DNA from: Vogesella aquatica | Lineage (GTDB): Bacteria > Pseudomonadota > Gammaproteobacteria > Burkholderiales > Chromobacteriaceae | DNA: 64,000 nt | Assembly (NCBI RefSeq): GCF_028548455.1 | Contig: NZ_JAQQLF010000006.1 | Location: forward strand, 124,001 to 188,000 | Reading direction: 5' to 3' | Shown: positions 43,769 through 52,528 of the stretch, in pieces | Layout of the letters: each line of letters opens with the position of its first letter | Numbering within the stretch: position 1 is the stretch's first letter | Program-made: the position numbers and the translations under genes | The notes under the pieces: generated by a model | What the model was told of the DNA's origin: nothing | The model's input: only the letters and a program-made list of their open reading frames with translations | The model's database searches: none

Positions 43769-43815
43769 GGTGTTTCTCCTCTGTAGTATCGGGTTCGCCC
43801 CGCTTGGGAGGCGAT

Positions 43816-44361
43816 TTAGAACGTTGGCGGGGAGCTTGCGCTCACAATTTCACAGGTGTCGTTGCCAACGTTGCGAAAACGGTGTGGCTGCTTGCTGTCG
43901 AAATAGTAGGCATCGCCCGGGCCCAGTACGCGTACGTCGCTGCCCACGGTGATTTCTACCTCCCCCTTCAATATCACGCCGCCTTCCTGGCCTTCGTGTA
44001 CCAGCATGTCGGGGCCGGTGTCGGCGCCTGGCTGGTATACCTCGCGCAGGATGGCAATGTCGCGCCGCTCGTGCGCTGTACCTACTAGCAGCAACTGGAT
44101 TTGATCATTACCCAGGTTGGGTAATTCGTCGCTGGTGTAAAATACATGCGCTTGTTGCGGCTCGGTGTCGAAGGTGAAGAAGTCCGACAAGGTCATTGGC
44201 ATGCCTTCCAGTACCTTGCGCAGCGAGCTGATGGAAGGGCTGACACGGTTTTGTTCGATCAGCGAGATCGTGCCGTTTGTCACCCCAGCCCGTTTGGCCA
44301 GTTCGCGCTGGGAAAGCCCCATGCGTTCGCGAACCATCCTGAGTCGTGCACCAACATCCAT
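43816..44361 (-). CDS. puuR: PuuR-like repressor (XRE helix-turn-helix plus cupin)
   Basis: A 181-residue regulator. N-terminal XRE domain (MDVGARLRMVRERMGLSQRELAKRAG) and C-terminal cupin (about 105-175: GGVILKGEVEITVG, YYFDSKQPHRFRN). This domain pair is typical of PuuR, which senses putrescine and represses putrescine catabolism. It lies in the middle of the puu genes and divergent from ald. The start at 44361 follows AGGAACAT. It probably controls both directions. Confidence 0.92.
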   Translation of the reverse strand: MDVGARLRMVRERMGLSQRELAKRAGVTNGTISLIEQNRVSPSISSLRKVLEGMPMTLSDFFTFDTEPQQAHVFYTSDELPNLGNDQIQLLLVGTAHERRDIAILREVYQPGADTGPDMLVHEGQEGGVILKGEVEITVGSDVRVLGPGDAYYFDSKQPHRFRNVGNDTCEIVSASSPPTF

Positions 44362-44411
44362 ATGTTCCTGTCCAATCCAAATGTTAATAATTTTAGACGT
44401 TCGATGATAAG

Positions 44412-44491
44412 GATTTTGACCACTTTTTACTGCACTGCTGCGCTGCAAAATCGAAATTTCTTTGCAAGGTGTGCAAGTTATAGTCAAAATC
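44412..44491. promoter_or_regulatory. Inverted GATTTTGAC sites between puuR and ald (candidate PuuR operators)
   Basis: GATTTTGAC (44412-44420) and its exact reverse complement GTCAAAATC (44483-44491) are about 71 bases apart centre to centre, near seven helical turns. The second overlaps a TATAGT -10-like sequence (44479-44484) for ald. This would allow PuuR dimers to loop the DNA. TTGCA and TGCAAG repeats also occur between them. Confidence 0.45.
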
Positions 44492-44571
44492 AGTGTGTGA
44501 CTGCAAGCTTGTTGTAGATTTTTTTAAACAATTGCTGCTAATTATTCACGACACCACCAAAGGAGTCAGCT

Positions 44572-45696
44572 ATGTTAATCGGCGTTCCGAAGGAGATCAA
44601 AAATCATGAGTACCGCGTGGGCCTTACGCCCTCCGGTGTGCGTGAGTTGGTGGCCGCCGGCCACAAGGTGATTGTGCAAAGTCAGGCTGGCCTGGCAATC
44701 GGTTTTACCGATGAGCACTACCTGCAGGCCGGGGCCGGCATTGCCGCCCGTGCCGACGAGGTGTTTGCCCAGGCAGAAATGATCATCAAGGTAAAAGAGC
44801 CACAGCCGGTGGAGTGTCGCATGTTACGCCCCGGGCAGCTGCTGTTTACCTATTTGCACCTGGCACCGGACCCGGAGCAAACGCGCCTGCTGCTGGAATC
44901 GGGCGCGGTGGCCATCGCCTACGAAACGGTCACCGACGAGCGTGGCGGCCTGCCGCTGCTGGCGCCGATGTCCGAGGTAGCAGGGCGCATGGCGATTCAG
45001 GCCGGCGCGCATGCACTGGAAAAAGCGCAAGGCGGCCGTGGCGTGCTGCTGGGCGGTGTGCCCGGTGTGGCACCGGCCCGGGTGGTGGTGATCGGCGGCG
45101 GGGTGGTGGGCTTGAATGCGGCGCGCATGGCGATGGGGCTGGGGGCGGATGTCACCATTCTGGATAAATCGCTGGCGCGCTTGAAAGAGATAGACATGGT
45201 ATTTGGCGGGCGTATCAAAACGCTGATGTCCAATGCGGCCAACATCGAAGACAGTATCCGCGAGGCGGACGTGATAGTCGGCGCGGTGCTGATACCGGGT
45301 GCCGCGGCGCCCAAGCTGGTGAGTCGTGCCATGCTCAAGCACCTGAAGCCGGGTGCGGTACTGGTGGATGTAGCCATTGACCAGGGCGGCTGCTTTGAAA
45401 CCAGCCGTGCCACCACGCACCAGGACCCCACCTATATTGTGGATGGCATCGTGCACTACTGCGTGGCCAATATGCCGGGCGGTGTTGCAAGAACCGCCAC
45501 CATGGCGCTGACCAACGCCACCTTGCCGTATGCGCTGGAACTGGCGGGCAAGGGCTGGGTACAGGCGGTGACGGATAACGAACACCTGCGTCACGGCCTG
45601 AATGTCTGCCGTGGCAAGGTAACCCACGCTGCGGTGGCGCAGGCCCTGGGCTACGACTATGTCGAGCCACTGGCCGCTGCCCGGGCAGCGTACTGA
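44572..45696 (+). CDS. ald: Alanine dehydrogenase
   Basis: A 374-residue NAD-dependent enzyme interconverting L-alanine and pyruvate plus ammonia. [29 protein letters not shown], the [15 protein letters not shown] core and NAD site [17 protein letters not shown] are diagnostic. AAAGGAG precedes the ATG. It leads an operon with puuD, puuA and a SpuC-type aminotransferase that uses pyruvate and makes alanine. The likely job of Ald here is to regenerate pyruvate (inference). Confidence 0.95.
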   Translation: MLIGVPKEIKNHEYRVGLTPSGVRELVAAGHKVIVQSQAGLAIGFTDEHYLQAGAGIAARADEVFAQAEMIIKVKEPQPVECRMLRPGQLLFTYLHLAPDPEQTRLLLESGAVAIAYETVTDERGGLPLLAPMSEVAGRMAIQAGAHALEKAQGGRGVLLGGVPGVAPARVVVIGGGVVGLNAARMAMGLGADVTILDKSLARLKEIDMVFGGRIKTLMSNAANIEDSIREADVIVGAVLIPGAAAPKLVSRAMLKHLKPGAVLVDVAIDQGGCFETSRATTHQDPTYIVDGIVHYCVANMPGGVARTATMALTNATLPYALELAGKGWVQAVTDNEHLRHGLNVCRGKVTHAAVAQALGYDYVEPLAAARAAY

Positions 45697-45710
45697 CAAA
45701 CGAGGAAATC

Positions 45711-46466
45711 ATGTTGCAACCCATTATCGGGATACCGTGCGACGTCAAGCAGATCGGCTTGTTTCCGTTTCACGCGGTAGGTGAGAAGTACATCACCGCC
45801 GCCGTGGGCGGGGCCGGTGGCGTGGCCATCCTTATCCCTTCGCTGGGCGATGCCAGCCAGCTGCGCGCCATTGTCGACCTGGTGGACGGCATTCTGCTGC
45901 CGGGTTCGCCATCCAATGTGGAGCCGCACCACTATCAGGGCGAGCCCAGCCGTGAGGGTACGCTGCACGACAAGGCGCGCGACGCCACCACGCTGCCGTT
46001 GATCGACATGCTGGTAAAAGAAGGCGTGCCACTGTTGGGTATCTGCCGCGGCTTCCAGGAGATCAATGTGGTGATGGGCGGCGAGCTGCACCAGCACGTG
46101 CAGGAAGTGCCGGGGCTGCACGACCACCGCGAGCCGGATACGCAAGACCTGGACCACATGTACGGCCCGGCGCACCCGGTAAGCTTGGCCGCAGGCAGCT
46201 GGCTGCAGGGCTGGCTGGGCTGTGACAGCGTGCAGGTGAACTCCATTCACCAGCAAGGCATCAAGCGCCTGGCCGATGGCCTGGTGGCCGAGGCGCTGGC
46301 CGAAGACGGCCTGGTAGAAGCGTATCGCTTTGACAAGGCCCCCGGTTTTGCCTACGCCGTACAGTGGCACCCGGAATGGAAATACTGGGACAACAAGGCT
46401 TCACAAGCGATTTTCAAGGCTTTCGGCGACGCTTGCCGAGAGCGCCGTATGCGTCGAAACCAATAG
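45711..46466 (+). CDS. puuD: Gamma-glutamyl-GABA hydrolase
   Basis: A 251-residue class I glutamine amidotransferase-like hydrolase. The nucleophile is Cys112 in LLGICRGFQEINV, and the His-Glu pair is in QWHPEWKYW. It releases GABA from gamma-glutamyl-GABA. It starts 15 bases after ald, with GAGGAAATC upstream, and is followed by puuA. Confidence 0.93.
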   Translation: MLQPIIGIPCDVKQIGLFPFHAVGEKYITAAVGGAGGVAILIPSLGDASQLRAIVDLVDGILLPGSPSNVEPHHYQGEPSREGTLHDKARDATTLPLIDMLVKEGVPLLGICRGFQEINVVMGGELHQHVQEVPGLHDHREPDTQDLDHMYGPAHPVSLAAGSWLQGWLGCDSVQVNSIHQQGIKRLADGLVAEALAEDGLVEAYRFDKAPGFAYAVQWHPEWKYWDNKASQAIFKAFGDACRERRMRRNQ

Positions 46467-46520
46467 ACGTGTACTCGGCAAACCCTTCCGGCATAGACCG
46501 GAAAATAGAGGAAATGCATC

Positions 46521-47855
46521 ATGAGTCACCAAATGTTTGAATGGCTGCGCGAGCACCGTATTACCGAGATGGAGTGCATTGTGCCGGATATGACCGGCGT
46601 GGCACGCGGCAAGATCGTTCCGAAAGACAAGTTCGTTTCCGAGTCGGAAATGCGCTTGCCGGAGGCGGTACTGATCCAGACCGTTACCGGCGACTACCCC
46701 GACGACAGCATGCTGGACCTGACCGACCCGGACATGGTACTGCTGCCCGACCCCAACACCCTGCGCTACGTGCCATGGGCCACCGACCCTACCGCCCAGC
46801 TGATTTACGACGCCTTCCGCGCCGATGGCCAGCCGGTAGAAGTGGCACCGCGTAACGTACTGCGCCGCGTACTGAAGATGTACGAAGACAAGGGCTGGGC
46901 ACCGGTGGTGGCGCCGGAGATGGAGTTCTACCTGCTGTCGCCCAACCCGGACCCGGACATCCCGCTGGCACCACCTATCGGCCGTACCGGCCGCGCCGAA
47001 TTCGGCCGCCGCTCCTACGCCATCGATGCGGTAAACGAGTTCGACCCGCTGTTTGAAGACATTTATGACTATTGCCACGCCCAGAACCTGGAAGTGGACA
47101 CGCTGATTCACGAAATCGGCACCGCGCAGATGGAAATCAACTTCCTGCACGGTAATGCGCTGGACCTGTGCGACCAGGTATTCCTGTTCAAGCGTACAGT
47201 GCGCGAAGCCGCCTTCCGCCATAATATGTATGCCACATTCATGGCCAAGCCGATGGAAGGCGAGCCGGGCAGCGCGATGCACATCCACCAGAGCGTGGCC
47301 AGCATCGAAACCGGCAAGAACATTTTCAGCAACCCGGACGGCAGCACCTCCGATGACTTCCTGCACTTCATCGGCGGTTTGCAGCACTACCTGCCGGAAT
47401 GCATGCCGTTCTTCGCGCCGTACGTCAACAGCTACCGCCGTCTGTCGCGCTACACCGCTGCGCCGACCAACGTGGAGTGGGGCTACGACAACCGCACCGT
47501 GGGCCTGCGCGTACCGCACTCGTCCCCGGCTGCGCGCCGCGTGGAAAACCGCGTACCGGGCGTGGACGTGAACCCGTACATTGCCATGGCGGCCACCCTG
47601 GCCTGCGGTTACCTGGGCATGGTGAACAAGATCAAGCCGCGCGACCCGCTGTCCAGCGATGCTTACGAGCTGCCGTTCCAGTTCCCGCACGGCACCGAAG
47701 AAGCGCTGGTGCGCCTGAAAAACTGCAGTGACATCGCCGAGATTCTTGGCCCGCGCTTCGTGAAAATGTATGTGGGTATGAAGGAGAAGGAATTCTCCGA
47801 GTACTTCCGCGTGATCAGCCCGTGGGAACGCAAATTCCTGCTGCTGCACGTGTAA
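46521..47855 (+). CDS. puuA: Gamma-glutamylputrescine synthetase
   Basis: A 444-residue enzyme of the glutamine synthetase fold that joins glutamate to putrescine with ATP. N-terminus MSHQMFEWLREHRITEMECIVPDMTG replaces the usual GlnA start. The ATP/metal motifs include APEMEFYLL, AMHIHQSV and NRTVGLRVPHSSPAARRVENR. The context with puuD and puuC, and the lack of a GlnA adenylylation motif, favour PuuA over GlnA. Confidence 0.94.
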   Translation: MSHQMFEWLREHRITEMECIVPDMTGVARGKIVPKDKFVSESEMRLPEAVLIQTVTGDYPDDSMLDLTDPDMVLLPDPNTLRYVPWATDPTAQLIYDAFRADGQPVEVAPRNVLRRVLKMYEDKGWAPVVAPEMEFYLLSPNPDPDIPLAPPIGRTGRAEFGRRSYAIDAVNEFDPLFEDIYDYCHAQNLEVDTLIHEIGTAQMEINFLHGNALDLCDQVFLFKRTVREAAFRHNMYATFMAKPMEGEPGSAMHIHQSVASIETGKNIFSNPDGSTSDDFLHFIGGLQHYLPECMPFFAPYVNSYRRLSRYTAAPTNVEWGYDNRTVGLRVPHSSPAARRVENRVPGVDVNPYIAMAATLACGYLGMVNKIKPRDPLSSDAYELPFQFPHGTEEALVRLKNCSDIAEILGPRFVKMYVGMKEKEFSEYFRVISPWERKFLLLHV

Positions 47856-47880
47856 CACCATAACGACAACAACGCATGCT

Positions 47881-47914
47881 ACCGCCTGCGGCCAACCTTG
47901 GTGCCGCAGGCGGT
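47881..47914 (+). repeat. Hairpin between puuA and spuC with the 10-mer in its arm and loop
   Basis: Stem ACCGCCTGCGGC/GCCGCAGGCGGT (12 bp) with loop CAACCTTGGT. The reverse copy of GTTGGCCGCA (47887-47896) covers half the arm and part of the loop. There is no T run, so it may stabilise mRNA or attenuate rather than terminate. Confidence 0.65.
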
Positions 47915-47932
47915 GTTTACCGGAGAGTAGAA

Positions 47933-49312
47933 ATGACGCAGCAACGTAACACCGCAGCCTGGCGCGAGATGGATGCCGCTCACCACCTGCACCCCTTTAC
48001 CGACACCGCTTCGCTGAACGAGCAGGGCGTGCGCATGATTACCCGTGCGGACGGCATTTACCTGTGGGATAGCGAAGGCAACAAGATCATGGACGGCATG
48101 GCCGGCCTGTGGTGCGTGAACATCGGCTACGGCCGCAAGGACCTGTCCGACGTGGCCAAGCGCCAGATGGACGAGCTGGCTTATTACAATACTTTCTTCA
48201 AGACCTCCCACCCGGCGGTGGTAGAGCTGTCGCACCTGCTGGCCGAAGTTGCCCCGCAGGGTTTCGACCACGTGTTCTACACCAACTCCGGCTCCGAGTC
48301 GGTAGATACCATGATCCGCATGGTGCGCCGCTACTGGGACGTGAAGGGCAAGCCAGAGAAGAAAACCCTGATCGGCCGCTGGAACGGCTACCACGGCTCC
48401 ACCATCGGTGGCGCCAGCCTGGGTGGCATGAGCTATATGCACGAGCAGGGCGATCTGCCGATTCCCGGCATCGTGCACGTTGAACAGCCGTGGTACTACA
48501 AACACGGCAAGGACATGACCCCGGAAGAGTTCGGCGTAGCTGCCGCGCGCTGGATCGAGGAAAAAATCCTGGAAGTCGGCGCTGACAAGATTGCGGCCTT
48601 TGTGGGCGAGCCTATCCAGGGCGCCGGCGGCGTGATTGTGCCGCCGTCTACCTACTGGCCGGAAGTACAGCGCATCTGCCGCCAGTACGACATCCTGCTG
48701 GTGGCCGACGAAGTCATCTGCGGCTTTGGCCGCACCGGCGAATGGTTCGGCCAGACGCATTTCGGCTTCCAGCCGGACATCTTCACTACCGCCAAAGGCC
48801 TGTCGTCCGGCTATCTGCCTATCGGTGCCGTGTTCGTGAACGACGAAGTGGCCAGCACCCTGGCTGCCGGTGGCGATTTCAACCACGGCTTTACCTATAG
48901 CGGCCACCCGGTTGCCGCCGCCGTGGCGCACGCCAACGTGAAAGCCCTGCGCGACGAAGGCATCGTACAGCGCGTGAAAGAAGACATCGGCCCGTACATG
49001 CAACAGCGCTGGCGCGAAACCTTCAGCCAGTTCGAACACGTGGACGACATCCGCGGCGTAGGCCTGATCCAGGCGTTTACCCTGGTGAAAAACAAAGCCA
49101 CGCGCGAGCTGTTCGACAACTGGGGCGAGATCGGCCTGATGTGCCGTGACATCTTCTTTGCCAATAACCTGATCATGCGTGCCTGCGGCGACCATATTGT
49201 GTCGGCACCGCCGCTGGTGATCAGCAAGGCCGAGGTAGACCAGATGATCGATACGGCCGCGCGTTGCATGGCCGAGTTCGAGCGCCAGCTGAAGGCAAAA
49301 GGCCTGGCCTGA
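47933..49312 (+). CDS. spuC: Putrescine:pyruvate aminotransferase-like class III transaminase
   Basis: A 459-residue PLP enzyme. Motifs: GLWCVNIGYGRKDL, NSGSESVDTMIRMVRRYW, VGEPIQGAGGVIVPPSTYWPE cut here to its parts, DEVICGFGRTGEWFG, and PLP-lysine Lys288 in TTAKGLSSGYLP. It matches the SpuC/omega-amino acid:pyruvate group. It would start putrescine breakdown directly to 4-aminobutyraldehyde with alanine as product. The start at 47933 follows GGAGAG. Confidence 0.9.
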   Translation: MTQQRNTAAWREMDAAHHLHPFTDTASLNEQGVRMITRADGIYLWDSEGNKIMDGMAGLWCVNIGYGRKDLSDVAKRQMDELAYYNTFFKTSHPAVVELSHLLAEVAPQGFDHVFYTNSGSESVDTMIRMVRRYWDVKGKPEKKTLIGRWNGYHGSTIGGASLGGMSYMHEQGDLPIPGIVHVEQPWYYKHGKDMTPEEFGVAAARWIEEKILEVGADKIAAFVGEPIQGAGGVIVPPSTYWPEVQRICRQYDILLVADEVICGFGRTGEWFGQTHFGFQPDIFTTAKGLSSGYLPIGAVFVNDEVASTLAAGGDFNHGFTYSGHPVAAAVAHANVKALRDEGIVQRVKEDIGPYMQQRWRETFSQFEHVDDIRGVGLIQAFTLVKNKATRELFDNWGEIGLMCRDIFFANNLIMRACGDHIVSAPPLVISKAEVDQMIDTAARCMAEFERQLKAKGLA

Positions 49313-49326
49313 GCCGCCCGCGGCTA

Positions 49327-49356
49327 GCAAAAAACCCGCTGCGGCGGGTTTTTTGC
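49327..49356 (+). terminator. spuC terminator
   Basis: Stem GCAAAAAACCCGC/GCGGGTTTTTTGC around TGCG. Confidence 0.88.
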
Positions 49357-49432
49357 CGTTTGGTCGCGCCGCGCATGCCGAGTGGCAGTGGCAAGGCAGC
49401 ACAGCAGCTGCAAGTCATGTAGTAAGATAAGG

Positions 49433-49442
49433 GTTGGCCGCA
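49433..49442 (+). repeat. Intergenic copy of the GTTGGCCGCA repeat
   Basis: Exact copy about 90 bases upstream of motB. Confidence 0.75.
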
Positions 49443-49534
49443 CGCAGTAAGTGGCGGCAGTGTTTAACCATACCGACGGGCATGCCGGCCAGCGCCGCGC
49501 CCGCCGTTTACCCGCGATAACAAGGGCTGCAAGC

Positions 49535-50464
49535 ATGGCTGACGAATCACAACGCCCCATAGTCGTCAAAAAGATCAAGAAAGGTGGCCACGGCCACCAC
49601 GGCGGGGCGTGGAAAATTGCCTACGCCGACTTTGTTACCGCCATGATGGCGTTCTTCCTGCTGATGTGGCTGCTGGGCTCTACCTCGCAGGGCACGCTTA
49701 GCGGCATCTCCGACTATTTCAAATCGCCCCTGAAAACCGCCTTGCAAGGTGGTGAAGGAGCGGGCGCCTCTACATCGGTGATCAAGGGGGGCGGTACCGA
49801 CCTGACCAAATCTGCCGGCCTGGTCAAAAAGGGTAACCCGGACCCGGCCAAGGCCGAAGAAGAAGCACAAAAGCTGAACAAGCTGCAAAAGCGCCTGCAG
49901 AGCAAGCTGGAAGACAGCATGGCCAAGAGCGAGGCGCTGAAACAGTTCAAAAACCAGGTGAAGATGGAAATGACGCCCGATGGTTTGCGCATCATGATCA
50001 TCGACGAACAGAATCGCCCCATGTTCCAGTCGGGTGGCTTTGCTCCCTTGGGACATACCCGCGAGATCCTGCAGTCCATCGGCCGCGAGCTGAACGATAT
50101 CGACAGCCGCATCAGTATTTCCGGCCATACCGATGCCAACCGTTTTTCCGGCAGTGACGCCGGCTATACCAACTGGGAGCTGTCTGCCGACCGTGCCAAT
50201 GCGGCGCGGCGCGAGATGATTGCCGGTGGCATGCTGGATGAAAAGGTACTGCGCGTGGTGGGCCTGGGCCCGGCAGATCCGCTGAACAAGCAGAACGTAT
50301 TCAGCCCGGAAAACCGCCGTATCGCCATTGTGATCCTGAACAAGGACGCCGAGTCGCGTATCCGTGGCGACGGTCTGATTTCCAGCGATGCCGACCTGAG
50401 CAAGGCCACGGTCAGCAGCCCGCAAGAGGCGGCTGCTGCGGTAGCGCCGGCAGGCGGGCACTGA
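49535..50464 (+). CDS. motB: Flagellar motor stator protein MotB, without motA beside it
   Basis: A 309-residue protein. N-terminal basic segment, then one membrane helix with the proton-carrying Asp in AYADFVTAMMAFFLLMWLL, a flexible linker, and a C-terminal OmpA-like peptidoglycan-binding domain (SGHTDANRF, NWELSADRANAARR). It anchors the stator to peptidoglycan. The usual upstream motA is missing; 49313-49534 has no gene. The start at 49535 gives the family N-terminus. Its stop overlaps the next ATG (TGATG). Confidence 0.92.
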   Translation: MADESQRPIVVKKIKKGGHGHHGGAWKIAYADFVTAMMAFFLLMWLLGSTSQGTLSGISDYFKSPLKTALQGGEGAGASTSVIKGGGTDLTKSAGLVKKGNPDPAKAEEEAQKLNKLQKRLQSKLEDSMAKSEALKQFKNQVKMEMTPDGLRIMIIDEQNRPMFQSGGFAPLGHTREILQSIGRELNDIDSRISISGHTDANRFSGSDAGYTNWELSADRANAARREMIAGGMLDEKVLRVVGLGPADPLNKQNVFSPENRRIAIVILNKDAESRIRGDGLISSDADLSKATVSSPQEAAAAVAPAGGH

Positions 50465-51210
50465 TGCTGGCAGCGCTGCTGCGTGCCCTGCTGATCCAGC
50501 TGAGCGCCGCGCTCTTGGTGTTTTACTTTGTGGCACCGCTGGCGCAGCCCGTGCTGTGGTGTGGGTTGCAGGCGGTGCTGGCCTTGCTGCTGGCCAGCCT
50601 GCTGCGCCAGCGTGGCATGGCGCGCTGGCTGCATGCCGTGGCAGGCCCGCTGGTGTTGGCCGCATTGTGGCTGGCGCTGCCTCCCTGGGTGTATCTGCTG
50701 GCGTTTGTGCTGACTTATGCCGTGTCACGCAATGCCATCACCGAGCGTGTGCCGCTGTACCTGTCGTCGCGCGAAAGTACCGAGGTGCTGGCGGCCTGGC
50801 TGCCGCAAGGCGCCCGTGTCCTGGACCTGGGCAGTGGCGATGGCCGCGTGGTATTGCGCCTGGCGCAGCTGCGCCCGGATGTGCAGGTGGCGGGTGTCGA
50901 GAATGCCATGCTGCCTTGGTTATGGAGCTACTGCCGCTTTGTGCTGTCCGGCCGGCCGGCCAATGCTCGGCTGTACTACGGTAACTTCTGGCAGCAAGAC
51001 TGGGCGCAGTACGACGTGATTCACGCCTTTCTTTCCCCGGCGCCGATGGAAAAAGTGTGGCAGTATTTTTTAAATAAATGCCACACAAATAGCTGGCTGA
51101 TTAGTAATACATTCACTATCAATACTGAAGAGCCTGCCCAGCGCTTGCCGCTGGGGGGGATTTTGCAAAAAGAACTCTTGATCTGGCGGCACCCGCATGG
51201 AACTAGCTAA
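50464..51210 (+). CDS. Membrane-anchored class I SAM methyltransferase-like protein
   Basis: A 248-residue protein. About 90 N-terminal residues form three to four membrane helices. A compact methyltransferase domain follows, with motif I VLDLGSGDGRVVLRLA and an acidic residue in VAGVENAML. The last part (TNSWLISNTFTINTEEP) is AT-richer in DNA. It is translationally coupled to motB and overlaps the HDOD gene by 14 bases. The target is unknown; modification of a motility or membrane protein is possible. Confidence 0.8.
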   Translation: MLAALLRALLIQLSAALLVFYFVAPLAQPVLWCGLQAVLALLLASLLRQRGMARWLHAVAGPLVLAALWLALPPWVYLLAFVLTYAVSRNAITERVPLYLSSRESTEVLAAWLPQGARVLDLGSGDGRVVLRLAQLRPDVQVAGVENAMLPWLWSYCRFVLSGRPANARLYYGNFWQQDWAQYDVIHAFLSPAPMEKVWQYFLNKCHTNSWLISNTFTINTEEPAQRLPLGGILQKELLIWRHPHGTS

Positions 51211-52525
51211 CTGGTTGTCTTCCCTGGCTGAAAACCGCTGGCCTATCCTGCCTGGCACCGCAGTCAAGGTGCGCCAGATGATGAGTCAGCACCCTGACCA
51301 GATCGCGTTTTCCGATCTGTCCAACCTTACCTTGTCCGACCCTTTCCTGCTGCTGGACCTGCTGCGGGTAGTGGGTGCGTCCAAAGCCCTGCAACGCAGC
51401 GAGGCCACCCCTACGGTGGAGCAGATGCTGATGATGCTGGGGCTGGAGGCCGTCAACACCCGCTACCGCAACATCCCGATACTGGAAGTGAGCCGTGGCA
51501 AGCTGGACGAAGACGTGCTGGACGCGCTGGGTGACTGGCTGGGGCGCAGCCGTATTGCTGCCTTTACCATCAAGGGCTGGCTGGCCATGCTGGACGACTA
51601 CAAGGTAGAAGACTGCTTCCTGGCGGCGCTGGTGTACAACCTGCCGGCCTGCCTGTACCTGATTTACCGCAACCGGGTGCCGCACGGCCCGCTGCTGCAG
51701 GAAGTGTCCGACGTTTTCAAAACCGAGTACCCCAAGCTGCTGGAGCATTTCATCCAGAAAATGCCGCTGCCAAGCGGCCTGCTGGCCAACCTGGGTACCG
51801 GCCCGGGCAACCGCCGCAAGCAGCTGCTCAAGCTGGCCATTGCCACCGCCAACGGCGTGGACCAGGGCTGGTGGCGCTCGCAGTGGAATGTGGGTATCGA
51901 GGCGGCGGCCAAGCTGATAGGCTGCAGCCCGGAAGAGGCGCACAAGGTGGTGCAGCAGGCCATTTTGCAGATTGCACGCAACCCGCGTGCTACCGGCTAC
52001 ACCTACAGCGCCCGCGCCTATATGTATCTGGAAGGCCCGTTCCCCAGCCTGGTCAAGCAAAACCCGGTCTCCACGCTCAGTGGTGCCGAGCAGCTGGATG
52101 TGGCGCTGCGCGAGTCTATCCGCCACTTTGCCAACGACCTCAAGCTGGAGCGCATTTTTTTCCTGCGCTACGACCAGCCCACCCACACTTTGCGCTTGCG
52201 CTACCAGGTAGGGCTGGACGACCACGACCCGATACGCAAGCTGGCGGTATCGCTGGAGCCGGGCAGCTTCTTCAACCTGCTGGCCAGCAAGCCGCAAAGC
52301 TTCCATGCGCCCGCCGCCACACGGGCGCAGCTGGCGCGCAAGTACGAAGACCCGTTCTTTGGCCACCTGGGCGACAGCGCCTTTGCCTGCATGTCGGTGT
52401 TTACCGGCCATACACTGGCGGGCGTATTCTTTGTCGATAATTTCCGCAGCAATAAACCCATAGACGACGACACCTACCAGCGCTTCAAGGAAACCGTGGC
52501 GCGGGTGTCGCAGATAGCCTTGTAA
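51197..52525 (+). CDS. HDOD-domain protein with C-terminal GAF-like domain
   Basis: A 442-residue putative signalling protein. The N-terminal part (RWPILPGTAVKVRQM, NLTLSDPFLLLDLLRVV, MLMMLGLEAV) is a typical HDOD domain (about 15-215), a non-hydrolytic relative of HD-GYP. The C-terminal 150 residues (RIFFLRYD, AFACMSVFTGHTLAGVFFVDNF) look GAF-like. HDOD proteins often act in c-di-GMP, motility or stress control. It overlaps the methyltransferase gene and is followed 3 bases later by an RNA methyltransferase gene. Confidence 0.82.
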   Translation: MELANWLSSLAENRWPILPGTAVKVRQMMSQHPDQIAFSDLSNLTLSDPFLLLDLLRVVGASKALQRSEATPTVEQMLMMLGLEAVNTRYRNIPILEVSRGKLDEDVLDALGDWLGRSRIAAFTIKGWLAMLDDYKVEDCFLAALVYNLPACLYLIYRNRVPHGPLLQEVSDVFKTEYPKLLEHFIQKMPLPSGLLANLGTGPGNRRKQLLKLAIATANGVDQGWWRSQWNVGIEAAAKLIGCSPEEAHKVVQQAILQIARNPRATGYTYSARAYMYLEGPFPSLVKQNPVSTLSGAEQLDVALRESIRHFANDLKLERIFFLRYDQPTHTLRLRYQVGLDDHDPIRKLAVSLEPGSFFNLLASKPQSFHAPAATRAQLARKYEDPFFGHLGDSAFACMSVFTGHTLAGVFFVDNFRSNKPIDDDTYQRFKETVARVSQIAL

Positions 52526-52528
52526 AGC

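Noticed and set aside
42212-43786. A 524-codon open frame on the + strand
   Set aside because: Shadow of puuC; no domain and no ribosome site.
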